Source: Sipunculus nudus
Lineage: Eukaryota > Annelida > Sipuncula > Golfingiida > Sipunculidae
DNA length: 64,000 bases
Assembly: GCA_026874595.1 (NCBI GenBank)
Contig: CM049306.1
Coordinates: forward strand, 84,098,142-84,162,141
Reading direction: 5' to 3'
Shown: positions 38,101 to 53,100 of the stretch, one piece after another
Layout of the letters: every line of letters begins with the position of its first letter
How positions within the stretch are numbered: the first letter of the stretch is position 1
Made by a program: the position numbers and the translations under genes
The notes under the pieces: generated by a model
Database searches by the model: none
Told to the model about the DNA's origin: nothing
Seen by the model: only the letters and a program-made list of their open reading frames with translations

Positions 38101-41100
38101 TTTTACATTAGTGGTTAGCTATACATAAATCCATTTGTTAAATGAAACTGGAGTTATTATCCGGTAATGAATTTGTGGACAGATGGCTCCTGTAAGGAAG
38201 ACCTCTGATTTTGTGACCCAAAAATCGACAGGGATCTTTCCCTATTGGGAGTTCATCCACAAACAGTTTAAAGATGTGGAGTGACCTTGGCCTTTGACCT
38301 AATGACCCAAAAATCAATAGGGTACTTGCTTTACCCGGAAACTAATTTGTTGATGGACAGACAGGTGGATAGGGTGATAACTATAGGGGACCCATTTATT
38401 CAAGCAGGGCCCTAATGATCATGAACTAATAAAAAGTCCTAATAGAACACAGAGATAAGATTATGAAATCACATTAGAAATAAATTACGCAACTAACCCA
38501 GTGGTTACATGCAGTAATCCTTAACTGGGTTCAAGTTTAGGGACACAATGCAATGCCCCACTTTCATTGGTCAGAATATTCTTGGCCAGGTGCATGCAAC
38601 CAAGTAAACACTGCTATAGCAAGCAGTAGATTTAAATGGAAGGAATACAGAATAAATGCAGCTAGGAGCATACAACCACTGCATAAGTTGTTTTCTCTCT
38701 AATATCCTACAATATAAACAGATGTAGGACTGCTGGTGAAATGCCTATAAAACATTATTTCTGTGTAACACCATGCAACAAGTAGATACAATGACATAAG
38801 AGATTTATTTTTAGTTAACATGGTTCAGCAATTAAATAATTTACCACAAATTTAATGTTGCTGTCAACTCAAGTGTCATGAATTCCTGAAGTTGCATGTT
38901 GACTTATTTGTATAAATGAATACAAAACATATACAAATATATATCATTATAGGTATTTTAAGAGGTCTCACCATCTCTTCAGGATCCATTGTCAGGTATG
39001 TTTACTGTTCAGAATTATCCACTCAGTAAGTTTGCATAGTAAAACTGACTCTGACATAGGACACACCTGATAAACACTACAAAACTACAATGACTAATTA
39101 CAAATCCACTAACAGAACCCAACCAGTAAGCATTACTCACCTGGGAGAGCTAGCCATAGATATTCTGTGGAAAAAGTATTAATTATGCATGAAGTGAGAA
39201 AAATCCTCTCTCACCACTCTGACTCATACTGGCCACTGAAATATTGATAGTGATGTAATTGTGGATTGGCTGCGTGAACACATGATACCAAATCTGAATA
39301 AGCTTTCTCACCTGTGGAGCTGATTGGCTAAGATGTTGAACTCAAAGAACTTGATAATTTCTTTAAAATTATAACTTTTATATATGGTTCATGGTAAAAC
39401 ATCGCAGAATCCAATCTTTCTCTTCACCTGAAATCCAGGTAACTTAATAAATTCAGCTGCTAGCCCACATTGGGCCTGGTCTTGGGGAAATTCATTAATT
39501 ATGCACAGCCAGATCATGAAATCTACCACTGGTTGGCATGGGGTAGGCCATATAACCAACCAAGCTCCTTCAGGAACCTCGAGCCCTGCGTATTCCCACT
39601 AGGTCACTGTAATCATAGGACTTCATGGGTTTGCATATAATTGTCAGGGAAAGTGTGCCTTATTTAATGACTTACTCTTAGAGCTGATTGTAGCTTTAGG
39701 GTATATATGCATGCTTATATTATTATCATAATTGCACAGTGAGGAGATTGCAGAAAAGTTCACTGCAGGTAATTACTGAGAGTACTCTGTCTGAATCAAC
39801 TGTATGGTCCAAGCAATGGCTCATCAGTGATCACTGATGATTAATAAATGATTATTATGGTTTTCAAAAACAAAATCAAAAGTTGTAGATTGTACACTCG
39901 ACTAGCTGCATTAGGATGAAGATAATCATCCTATTGTGACTGATGCTTTCTATCAGCTTTCTTGTTTTTTTATGGGGAGATAAATAAGTTTTAATACTTG
40001 TTTGATAAATTAGAATCGTAGTCTGAACTTACACATGCCTCCCAAATTCTACACATAGAATTTGTATCACTGTTCACAAACCCCATGGTTGATCATGGCT
40101 AGGCCTCTAGAACAAAGGTGGCCCTAATAACTATGAATGACCTTGGCCCATAGCTGGGAAAATAATCATGGTGATCAAGATTACCTCAAACACTATATTC
40201 CACCTAAATCTGTACAAGACTTTTCAAGTAAAGCTCTTGAGAAACAGACAAACCAACAACCAAGGCAAAAACATTATACCTTACTACATACATATGCAGA
40301 GGTATAACAATAACTAGATTAAAGTTTGTATTCCCTGGCCTATTCAAGTGGACAAGGAGACATTTAGACTAGGACTTAAGAACATGATGGTTATCACCTA
40401 GGTAAGAATGTGTATTCATGCCATGACAACATCTTGCAAAAGAATATCTTAAAAGAGCAAAATATGCACCATTAAAATTTTTGAATTTTTCCCTGGTTTC
40501 ACCCCAATACTGTACATCTGCATGAAGAAATAACAACATAACAAAAAGGTGATGAGACAGTACTGTATACAGCATTGCCTAAAGTGACTAAACACTTACA
40601 AATGTCCAATTTATAAAAAATATGCTTTGAACATCATAATCTCAAGAAAACATTCTAATTCACAATTTAAACAATTAAAAAAAATCAAAACCAAATATTA
40701 AATGTTAAATCAGAGCAATACTGGTATACAGACATGAATGAAGCAAAATACAGCATCAACACTTTTTTTTGGATGAAAATGATAAGGTGTACTCCTGTTT
40801 CTTTTTCACTCCTCTTCATTTCAACTGTGCTAAAGTATTTGGAAAATACTTGACCATTTTGTATGTATATGTGTTTCAAGGATAGGTTCTTGGCCCAGAG
40901 ATGTCACCAAATTGAAAGAGGATGAAGAGAACCACATGTTATAGGGATCATATGTTATTTCTAAGCATTCAAGATTTCAAGTTTTACATGAACTGTACAA
41001 TAACTGGGTAACAAAGCCTTCAGAATGATTCTTTGAGATTCTACTGAATTTTCCCTTTACCTTTGAAGCACTGGGGGAAAATGGGCCACCATTTGCCATA

Positions 41101-44100
41101 ACTACAAAGCTATGCAATTCTCCAATCCCACATAAAAGAACTGGACTTTCTCACCTGACAGGATGTGAAGGCAGCAGCATTTTGTATTGTCTTGAGGACT
41201 TTCTCCAGAAGATCATAATCTCTGGTTGACAATAGGCTGACCAGCACCTGTGCCTCCCGTGGTCCTAACTCTCCAGGCCTCCTCTGGACATTTTCTAAAC
41301 ACTCTGTGGCATCTTCCTCTGATACTCCTTCATCTTGCTCCTGTGGCTCTGCTTCAGCTTCCTCACCTGATGCCGATGATGAAGGCTCCACAGAGGCCTC
41401 TCTTTCTGTCGCAAAGATGTCAGCTTGGTTAGGCAAATCTTCTCTGTCATCAAATCCAAGCAATGGAGCTCTCTCTAAAACTTGTTCAGGCACTTTAGAA
41501 GGAGAAACTGAATCTCTTGAAGACTTGGCACTTTGTGGAACTTCTTTTGTTTCATCAGTTTCACCAGCAGGTGGCACTTCTGCAGTTTCACTGCACCCAA
41601 TAGCCTTCAGGGCTTCTTCAAAAGGTGTAGAACCAAAAGGATCTCTTGGGTCACCTGTTTGTTCGTCTTTTTCTACTTTAACCCAAGATGACGGCTCACT
41701 CTTCTCTGGGGACAAAGAAGAAGCACTTTGGAAGGAGCTATTCTCTTCAACATTAACCCAGCTTGATGGTTCACTATTAGTGTTCCCCTGTGACTCATTA
41801 TCTGCAGAATTTAAGGAATTTAATTTTTCCTCAACAAAAGCCACATCCTGGATTGAGGACAGATTATTCACTAAATTTCGGAAACTATCCTGTGTACTTG
41901 ATGGGGAGCTGAAGGCTTCACTGAGGCCATTTTCTGAGGTATTCCTCGTTGGAGGAGGAGCACTGGGAATGGGAATATCACCTGCGGCGGGAACCACAAT
42001 GTCACGTCGGTAGTCTCTGGACTGGTACTCTGTCTCATGATCCACATCTTCAATGCTGAATGTCAGGTGTGGGGAATTTCCTGTTTGCTCATCACTCACA
42101 GATTCTTCTTCCTCTCCTGATTCTTTTCCTTTTGCAGTTTTCCTTGCCTGGGATTCTGTAAAGAAACCAATAATGAAAATAATCCCTCTTTATTATACAA
42201 ATGATTTTCACACTGTACATTATCTAAAACAATATCAATTTCAAAACTACCATATTAATAATTTTACATTTATGTTATCTTAAATTTGAATGAAGATATA
42301 AGAAAAAAAAAACATGCATGAGTTTTTTTTCACTCAATCTTGATATCATTCTAGTCCTGTACATTTCACTTAAGACAATTCATAAATCTTATAGGTTTGT
42401 TAAACTGAAGTTTTTTTTGCTTTCTGTTACATGTTAAGATATGACAGAAAGTACTTATCTGGAGGAGGAAATATATGTTTGTTTAGAGGGGAGGTCAGAT
42501 ATTTTTTAAGTTTTTTAATTAACAAACTGTAATACTAAATATATAATGTTTGCTTTAAATACATAAAAAAAATTTACTTTGGCTTTATGTATCCCACACT
42601 GATGGTGTAAAAAACCTGGGTTAACAGTCACTAAGTAATACTTTATGGCTGAACAAACAACTGACCAATGGGTCATGATGCTCAGCTGACTGGGAAGAGA
42701 TTCGCAAAAGGAAATTTTATCATCAGAATGGTAGTATATACCCATTCAACTGAAGCATCAAACAGATTAACCAACAGGCCAAGATTTAGTCTGTATTTAT
42801 ATCTCAAAAATAGAGAAAAAATGTGTAAACTTTAAAAACCAGAATACAGGTAACTGACAAGTGACTACATGTATCCGCCAAAATCAGAGTGGAACGGGTG
42901 AAGTGAGGCATGGATTGAGTGGCAAGGAAAAAATAGAGTGAGGTATGTTGCATATTAGCATGGATGTCTGCAGCCTAAATGTGTATGTAGGTTGTGCCAC
43001 CTACCACAAATCCAGAAATCTGTCCAAGTTGTATGCATATGCAAAATTTTAGGCAGAAAAGTCAAACCACTACATGTATATGAGTGATTTTAGCCCACGG
43101 CAGACAAACAGACGGACGCTGTGCAAAATTGGTGGCAGGTGACCCCTCCAGTCTTGTGTATGATAAAGACCTATGTGAGATCTAAACACATGCACAATTT
43201 TGGCCCAATCAGTCAAAGGGTTCCTTAGATATGAGCTTGGATGTGTGCAGCATTAACTAGAATGTAGGTGGCGCCACCTGTCAAAAAATCAAGAAAGCTG
43301 TCCAGGATGTATAAACCTGCAAAATTTTAGGCAGTTATGTCGAACCACTACAGAGAAATGAGTGATTTTAGGCCACGGCAGACTAACAGAGAGACGCTGT
43401 GCAAAATGTGCAAAAATGGTTGCAGGTGGCCCCTCCAGTTTGATGTATGATAAAGACCTATGTGAGATCTATACACATGCAAAATTTTGGCCCAATTGTT
43501 CAAATGGTTCCCGAGATATGAGCTTGGATGTCTGCAGCATAAACTAGTATGTAGGTGGCGCCACCTGTCATAAAATCAAGAAAACTATCCAGGATGTATA
43601 AAACTGCAAAATTTTAGGCAGATATGTCAAACCACTGCCCAGATATGAGTGACATTATCCCACGGCAGACAAACAGACAGATGCTGTGCAAAAATGGTTG
43701 CAGGTGGCGCCACTATTTTTTGTGTATGTGATAGAGCTATCAAAGGGCTACATTTGTATCAATTTTATTTCCTGATCGGTCAAACGATTCCCGAGATATG
43801 AGCTTGGATGTCATCAGCGTGAATGTGAATGTAGGTGGCGCCCCCTGTCATAAAATCAAGAAAGCTATCCAGGATGTACATGCATGACGAATTTCAGGTG
43901 AATTAGTCAATTCACTGCAGAGATATTAGTGATTTTAACCCAAGGCAGATGAACAGATGGACACTGTGCAAACATGGTTACAGGTGGCACCACTATTTTT
44001 TGTGTATGTTATAGAGCTATCAAAGGGCTACATTTGTATCAATTTTATTTCCTGATCGGTCAAACGGTTCCCGAGATATTAGCTTGGATGTCATCAGAGT

Positions 44101-47100
44101 GAATGTGAATGTAGGTGGCGCCACCTGTCATAAAACAAGAAAGCTATCCAGGATGTATACGCATGACGAATTTCAGGTGAATTAGTCAATTCACTGCAGA
44201 GATATGAGTGATTTTAACCCAAGGCAGATGAACAGATGGACACTGTGCAAACATGGTTACAAGTGGCACCACCATTTTTTGTGTATGTTATAAAGCAATC
44301 CAAGGGTTACATTTGTATAAATTTTATTTACTGATCGGTCAAACAGTTCCCGAGATATGAGCTTCGATGTCATCAGCGTGAAAGTGAATGTAGGTGGCGC
44401 CACCTGTCATAAAATCAAGAAAGCTATCCAGGATGTATACGCATGACGAATTTTAGGTGAATTAGTCAATTAACTGCAGAGATATGAGTGATTTAAACAC
44501 AAGGCAGATGAACAGATGGACACTGTGCAAACATGGTTACAGGTGGCGCCACCATTTTTTGTGTATGTTATAAAGCAATCCAAGGGCTACATTTGTATAA
44601 TTTTTATTTCCTGATCGGTCAAACGGTTCCCGAGATATGAGGGTTTATGTGTGGAAACAGACCCACAAATGGACGCTGGATAGAGAGGAAAGGTCAGAGG
44701 TCAACGCAAATTCGTTAGGCACCAGTTCACATGTGACCCGATAATTGGTGCAAGTTTCGGAAATTCGGTCCATTAGTATCAGAGGAGCTCTCTGGAAACG
44801 AACGCGGCAGCGGCGGAGAAACTCGGTCAAAAAACTTTGTTTTGGCGGATCTAAAAAACAGGTGGCTCCAACAGTCTGCAGAAACCAAAAAAAACACTTA
44901 ATGGTCAATATCCATGCAAAGAATCATGGTGATCTCTGCATTAGTTGTTCAGATACTTCAGCTTTTGTATCAAATTGTCCATTATTCTGAGGGATACTTC
45001 GGAGTCCTATAGCTTGAAGGATATGGGTAACAGAGACCTAATTTCAAGTTTCCACAGGCACTTTACATGGGCCTCCTTGCATGACAAGAATGAAGATTCT
45101 AGGTCCAGTTGTTGCGATTTCAAGTTGTACCCTGTTGACAGATAACCACATCTTTAAAGGTCTCAAAAAAAAGAGTAAAAAATTCGTAAAAATTTGAAAA
45201 AAAAATAGAGGTGGCGCACCCAGTCTGCAGAAACTGATGGAACAGCTCATGATCAATATGTATGCCGAAAATCATGACCATCAGTGTTGTAGTTATTGAG
45301 ATACTGCAGTTTTTGTATCAAATTTTCCATTATTCTGGGGGGTATTTTGGAGCCATACAGCTTAAAGAATATGGGTAACAGAGACCTAATTTCAGGTTTC
45401 CATGGAAACTTTTCATGGGTCTCCCTGTGTGTCAAGAATGAAGATTCTAGGTCCAGTTTTTATGATATGTGCCCTGTTAACAGATGTTCATATCTTTAAA
45501 GGTCTCAAAAATAGAAAAAAATTTCGTAAAAAAAACATGAACAAATACAGGGGTGCCACCAGTCTGCAGAAACTGATGAAACACTCCATGATCAATATCC
45601 ATGCAAAAAATTATGGTTATCTCTGCATTAGTTGTTCAGATACTTCAGCTTTTGTATCAAATTTTCCATTATTCTGAGCTGTACTTTGGAGTGCCATAGC
45701 TCAAAGGATATGGGTAACAGAGACCTAATATCAGGTTTCCATGGAGACTTATCATAGGTCTCCCTGTGTGTCAAGAATGAAGATTCTAGGTCCAGTCGTT
45801 ACGATTTGTACCCTGTTGACAGATAACTACATCCTTAAAGGTCTCAAAAATTGAGAAAACAATTCGTAAAAATTGAAAAATACAGGTGGCGCCACCAGTC
45901 TGCAGAAACTAATGAAACATCTCATGATCAATATGTATGCCAAAAATCATGACCACCAGTGATGTAGTTAATGAGATATTGAAGTTTTTGTATGAAATTT
46001 TTTACTATTCTGAGGGGTACTTTGGGGCCCTATAGCTCGAAGGATATGGGTAACAGAGACCTAATTTCTGGTTTCCAAGGAGATTTTTCATGGACCTCTC
46101 AGTGTGTCACGAATTAAGATTCTAGGTCTAGTCTTTACGATTTGTGCCCTGTTAACAGATGTTCACATTTTTAAAGGTCTCAAAAATAGAGAAAAAAATT
46201 CGTAAAAAATAGAACAATACAGGTGGCGCCACCAGTCTGCAGGAAGTGATGTATCATCTCATGATCAATATGTATGCCAAAAATCATGACCATCAGTCAA
46301 GCAGTTAATGAGATATTGAAGTTTTTGTATGAAATTTTTGACTTTTCTGGGGGGTACTTTGGTGCCCCATAGCTCAAAGGATATGGGTAACAGAGACCTA
46401 ATTTCTGGTTTCCAAGGAGATTTTTTATGGACCTCTCAGAATCCCAAGTTACAAGGTTCTAGGTCCAGTGGTTACGATTTGTGCCTGGTTAACGGACGGA
46501 CAGACGGACAGACAGACGGGCGAAGGACAAAGAGTGATCGCTATAGCTCAGATGACTTTCAGTAAGCTGAACTAAAAACCCAACATGCATTCCACAAAAA
46601 AAGATACTGTCATGATATTTCTGCTGCCTTAAAGATTAAGTGTTGTGGATATAATGGATGAGGGAACAGAAATATCAGTCCAATCAGTTGCAAACAAGAG
46701 TATTAAATTTGGATCTTGACATGGGAAAATAAATCACACTAAGCTGATTTTTTTTTATGTGAGGTTTAACATCATTTAAATATATACCTGGTTAAGGTTC
46801 CGAAGGTAAAGTGGGTTTCCTGAAATTCCCACACAAATTATGTTAAACCAGCCTTGTTTTCATAGGAAGCATTATTATGCAGTTTTTCAAATCATTTGGC
46901 ACAAACAGAACCTACCAAATACCTGTGTTCCCGAGAGCTCCAGGTTGAGCAAGCCAAACATAATGCTGGACAACAGGCTCTAGTTAGTCAACCTATGGAT
47001 TCTTTAAGGAAGCCTTCAGTGACCAGATGGCAGGCAAGATGGCTGAACCAACAAAAATGAGGAGCAAGTTACATTGTTTATATTTGATATCTATTTGTTG

Positions 47101-50100
47101 TATATCCATCTAGTAAATGAGGATCTGGATGATTCAATTATATAATTATAAAAATAATCTATGACCATACCAGCTACCCTTGATATAAACAGGGGATAAA
47201 ACCCCCCCATACCACTTCCAGAGTAATAGCCTTTGCTAGCTATATTGTGACAAAAAATATTTTGTGAAAACTTCTTGTAATAAAATTCTCTGATGTAGAT
47301 ATTTTTTTCAGCGAAAGGGCAATGCTACATGTTAAACCTTACCATATTTTGGCAAGCTGCTTGTACTGCGCCTGCCTGCACCTCAGCCACTGCTTGAAGG
47401 CATTGACCCACCCAGTCAGTACAATAGCTAAAATTAGTGAACCTACATCAGAACCAGCTGTGAATGTTGTTTGTACTTAGCTCTAAGCTGGCTGACTTAC
47501 ATCTCCAACAAATAAACAGTAGCATTCTTGTTATGTATATTTTGGCATAACAGTCATATCATCATCACTAGTATTTTTTTTAAAATCTTATATAAAAATC
47601 AAACTGAACATTTGCATAAGTGGCCTATACAAAACTTCATTTAAATAGGGCTCTAATTATTTTGTGGTTGCTGTTTAAGATCTTATTTTACATTACACCT
47701 GGGGATATGAGGAACTACAGGTGTGTTCAACGTTGCAAAGTTCTGGTCAGATAAGGAGCAACTGAAATGTGTGTACAACCTTACACATTTCCTTGAATAA
47801 AGTCATATATTATCAGTTTAGAACAGCCCAGATCATGAGACAATATAACGGGGCTGAACTGAGAGACACCATGTGTTTCCTTAGGGATGGTCCACATTGT
47901 AAATAATATGCTTGCATTTGAACACAATTCTGAGTCTAGAAATAACTGTTACTGTTAAAAGTTACAGGCCCTATATATAAACTCCCAGTTAGTTCTTCAT
48001 AATTAGACAAATTTAAATTAAAAGGCACAATACAATTTCAACAGACTTTTTAAGTATTACCTTTATATGGCAGTAAGTCTTATTATATCCAAAGTTTGCA
48101 GATTCCACAAATTTTTATCATGCAAGTACTAGAATTGCTTCCTGTTACAAGAACCACTCCATTCCCAGCTCTTTTCAAATGCCGTGTTTCCAGTCAAATT
48201 TAGTTTTTCTCACAGAGGCAAACACTCTTTTGTACCCATCTCTATCTGCAACAAGCTGTTCTGAAATTTGTGCTTTCTCTTTCTCTCTTCCGTTGTCAGC
48301 AAATAGCACAAGGTCTTCAAAGCTTGCCAGCAGCCAACTCTAAAAGAATTCCCTGACAATGCAAATATTTTCATGATTTCTGACAACACCCATGGCCTAT
48401 AGGTTCACTGTCATTTGACATAAAGCAGACTAATTGTTAACTGTTTCAGTATGCTTCCTAGCAACACCAAACATCAGCCAGGAAAGTTTCATTTTAACCC
48501 AGCATATCGGCAAACTCCTCCGCATGTTTGCAGGCATGGCTCGCACAGGCTTCTGGATGCAGCCAATTAACTTGTACAAGATACAGGAAATGACAAGTTA
48601 CCACTGAGACAGAGTTTCAGTTAAGGTTGTGAGTTCAGATGTATTCTCTTGTGTTAATTCACCATTTGTAGCCTAAAGTTAAGATTATGGGTTTTTTCCA
48701 CAATATGAATGCAACATGATGGAAGAACACAGCGATGCATTCCTCAATATTACTTCTATCACGACTCAACTGTTTGTACCAGCGAGCAGCCCAATAATCA
48801 TTGCCTACTGAGTCGGGTTTTCACGGCCAGTTTTATAGCTGACCTGAATCTACCACAAATGCAATTTGGTTGAAAACAATCCTGAACCTGAACTGAAAGG
48901 ACAATTAATATTAAATATGGACTGATTGAATGCTGGCTCTCAGAGTCACACCTCTTTTACCCAACTTTTTAGACCTCTGGCAACCCTGTCTTCCACGTGC
49001 CAGTAGCTTCTATCAAACAAAAACAGCATTTACTGTCATCAATCATCTGGTCTCTCTTACTCTCATCTTTCATGGTGTTTCCAGAACTTTCAGACACTAC
49101 TAAAAACTGGTTTTAATTTCCCTGACTTTGACAGACAAAACAAGATGTAAACGTAAACTTTTATCATGAGACATATCACTTGATGATAAACAAAGGTCAT
49201 CGACTTACTCATGCTGACATAAAACAAACATCAAACCACCAGCTATACATATGTGGAACACAAATACATTTTCTCTCGTGAAACACAGACAAAGTATGAA
49301 ACTTATGTTTTGTTTTAATTTTTAGTAACACTGCTTAATATTCAAACAACAATTGATAACACCAAATAAATAAATCAATAATTTAAGCATAGATAATCCA
49401 TTAAAAACCAATCAATAACAACAAGGCTGAATAAACACAAATTTTCCAGTTTCTTTTCATTTTCAAAATCACCACAGTCACAGCAACCTTACTGACCCCT
49501 ATCTAAAAGCAAACATCTGAGTGATATGTAAAGATGATAAAGTTCATTAGAAAATGGAAATGATAAATGTATAAAATTACAAATGATTTCTTATGAGCCC
49601 TGAATCATTAATAATTCACAAAGTTTTGTGTAGGAATCTTGTTCAAATAAACTTAGCGAAATATTTACTAAACATTCATAACAATCTAGGTATTATTCTT
49701 CCTGACCAATCATTGGATTATTCAGTGTTATACCCATGATATCATCATGAGATCTGTGATATGATGATATCCAATTTAGTGTGTATGCACAATGGCTGCC
49801 AATATGAGCAGTTTTGATAAACGGGGATAGATAAACCTGTCAGGGTTTGATAAGGGCACACGAATACCACACGAAAGCACTCCAAGGAAAGTGTCCAGCT
49901 GACAATCTATCTGTGTAGAGTTTTTGTTGGCCAGGGGATGTGTATCAGCAAAGTTAAGAGCACAAAAACGCTTTATTTTTACCATACCAAATTCCTCAAA
50001 TTATGGTAAGATAAAATGCCCTAAAAAATTTACTGAATGCCCAAAATACCTAAACTGGTCATGAGAAGTGAGAAAACTGAACACACATATGTAGCATGAG

Positions 50101-53100
50101 AGAAGAATGAATGTAGCACCTAAAATAGCCTTTGTATACAAAATTTGAAATATCCAGTTTGGTTGTAATTGTATCCTCTAGGAATACCTCATTCCTGGGG
50201 GTGGATTATGGAGGGTGCAAGGAGGCTTCCCATCCCCTTCATTTGACCAGAATATATTTGTGGGACAACATTTCAAACATTTGGGGCCCAGAGAGATTTA
50301 TTACTTCTTCAGGGATGTCAACTTCCAAAAGTTTTATCGAGGTACAATGAGTGGGTTTGAACAACAAGCTTAAATTTGCAACATTTAATACACTTTGATT
50401 CATTTCATATTTTTGCATCATTTACATCACTCTTTTGAAAAAGAGAAGGAAAGGATAACCCTGTTCTTAGATTCTGAATTCCTGCATCTATATAAATATA
50501 AATAGAGAATAATGAGTCTAAGCTTTTCAGATCTGTGCACTTTTGGACAGGCACTGTAATATGATATACAAATATTCCTGACCTACATGCAAAGTGATTA
50601 ATTCACAGTGAAAGGGGGTTCCACATTATCAGATGACCTCATTTACATCAGATGACCTCATTTACATTTAAATGTTTGAATATGTACTGCAGCACTGCCT
50701 ACATCTCTGGTCTAAACACTGACTTGAAAATTATGTTATTTACTACATTCACAGGAAATGTCTAAAGGCTTTATCAGATTTTTTGTATTAAAAGAATTAA
50801 GACCTGGTCAATAAGGAAAAAATTTCAAACACTAATACTACATTAAACCAGAATACCAAACCAAAGCAAATTAACGGTGCACTGGGTTCATATAGTCAAT
50901 ATATTATGAATTTGGCCCTACATAATGAACAAGGAACTACTCCTCCACCACTTTGAGGATAGTTTCACATTCAACAGAGCCAAAGTCATTAGTAGCCAGT
51001 ACTTTATATGTCCCACTCATCTCTAGCTCAGCACTCTGGATCACTAGAGAACATTTTTTGTTTCCTGCTAGGAACTGATATACAGAGGTGTCCCAGATTT
51101 GCTCTTCATCCTTGAACCAGGTTACCAGGGGGACGGGGTCTCCAAAGAATTCAACCATCATCTCACACGAGTCACCTTTTTTAATAGTGAATGGCTGTAA
51201 CTTTGATGTGAATTCCGGAGCTTGACCAACTGCAATGAGAAAATAAAGGTAGATTTTACAATAAATCCTACATGTTTTGCATCATCATTCAGTGTGGCTT
51301 TGATAAATTGGGAACAAATTTATAAAGGTATAAGAGCCCATATATTATGGATAAAATGATCATAATGTAGTAAACCCTTTTTTATGCAGGTAACTGACAG
51401 AATATCATTCCTTGAACCAGTCCTACCTTTCTCTACAGTCAGCTGAGCCTGACTCACAACTGATCCAGCTTCGTTCTCAGCCTTGGCTTTGTAAGCTCCA
51501 CCCATATCTGGGCTTGCACTGTCAATCAAGAGAGTGAACCTCTTTCCATCAGTGATAAACTTATAATTTACAATGTCTAGAATCTGGTCTCCATCTTTGA
51601 ACCATGTGACCTTAGGTACTGGATCACCCTCAACTTCAACCTCCAGTCTGCATGTCTCCTTTTCCTTAACAGTTAGTGGTTTGAGTTCCTTGCTAAATGA
51701 TGGTGCAATGGCAGCTGTAACAGAATGTTTATATTACGTTTTAAAGCAATATTAAAAAAAAATGTTAAAATTATGGTGACCTTCATATATTATGCTAAGA
51801 AATTATGAAAACCAGAGTAAAGACACATTTGCAGACATGTTCAGCTTTAATGCTCGCAGGCACTAATACCATCTTGATCTATTCAATAAACAATATTCTA
51901 CATATATTCTATATATGTATATTTTTTTATATACTTATTCCGATTACTCCTCTGACTTTGAAATGTCAGTGTTCATCTTAAGGTGAATCAGTAAGTAAAC
52001 TGTAATCACCTTTCTCTACAGTCAGCTTTGCCTGGCATTCTTTAGATCCAGCCTCATTTTCTGCCCTTACTTTGTAAACTCCGCCCATATTGAGGCTTAC
52101 GCTGTCAATCGCAAGGGCAAACTTCTTGCCATTGGCCATAAATGCTGCTGTGTCTAGGATTTGGTCCCCATCCTTGAACCACGTGACCTTTGGCATTGGT
52201 TCCCCCTCAACTTCAACCTCCAATCTACAGGACTCATTTTCTTTGATAGTCAGTGGTTTGAGCTCTCGGGTGAAAGAAGGGATCTTGGCAGCTGTGACAG
52301 AAATGATCAAAATTTTTCTTAAAACATGGCTTAACTGACAAACATTATATAGTACACACTTTAAGTTCACTCACACAGAGTTACAGCAGCTGAACATTGG
52401 TATAACTCTTGAGCCGGCCTAACATACCGGTAATATCTTCATGCAAGATCATAATCATAACCATTTTAAAAGGGAACAGATGCAGGGATTCCAGTTACAC
52501 TGGACAACTACACAGCAAGCAATTTTAAAAGCAGCAAACACTTGGCCCTCTGCATAGTGAGAGTTAACCAAAGGTTCAAATATCTCTGCACTGACTTTTG
52601 ATTTTGAACCTTTTTGACTGTCAAAAAGTTTCCATACAACAGACCAAAAAGCTTTATAAATTGTTTTTTCTATAAGTTATAACATATTTTATGGAAATGT
52701 TTATAGTATTTACTAAATCATTTCATGTATCAATTTTTCTCTTTCCTTTTTAACAGGTGACCTTTTAAGAGAGTATGGAATAATTATCTGCATTGTACAT
52801 GATGTATTTAAGATAAACTGTGTCATATGACCAACCTTTCTGTATTGTCAAATCTGTGTTGCACTCCACCTCTCCATGCTCATTGGTTGCTTTAACAACA
52901 TAAGCTCCGCCTATATCCACCTCTGCCCTCTCAATCACAAGGATTGCCTTGTCTTCTTCCTGCACAAACTTATACAATGAGGATTCCACTATCTCCTGGT
53001 TGTCCTTGAACCATGTCACTGTGGGTGCAGGGTAACCAGAAACCACAACTTCCATGCTGCATTTCTCTCCCTCCTTCACTTTCAGTGGTTTGAATGACAG

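Noticed and set aside
41306-42013. 235-codon plus-strand open frame
   Set aside because: It is the reverse shadow of armadillo exon 2, whose low-complexity Ser/Glu codons keep the opposite strand open.
42155-50937. A single fusion protein of Ig domains plus armadillo repeats
   Set aside because: The sixth Ig exon ends in TAG, has no phase-1 donor at the usual position and is followed by a poly(A) signal.
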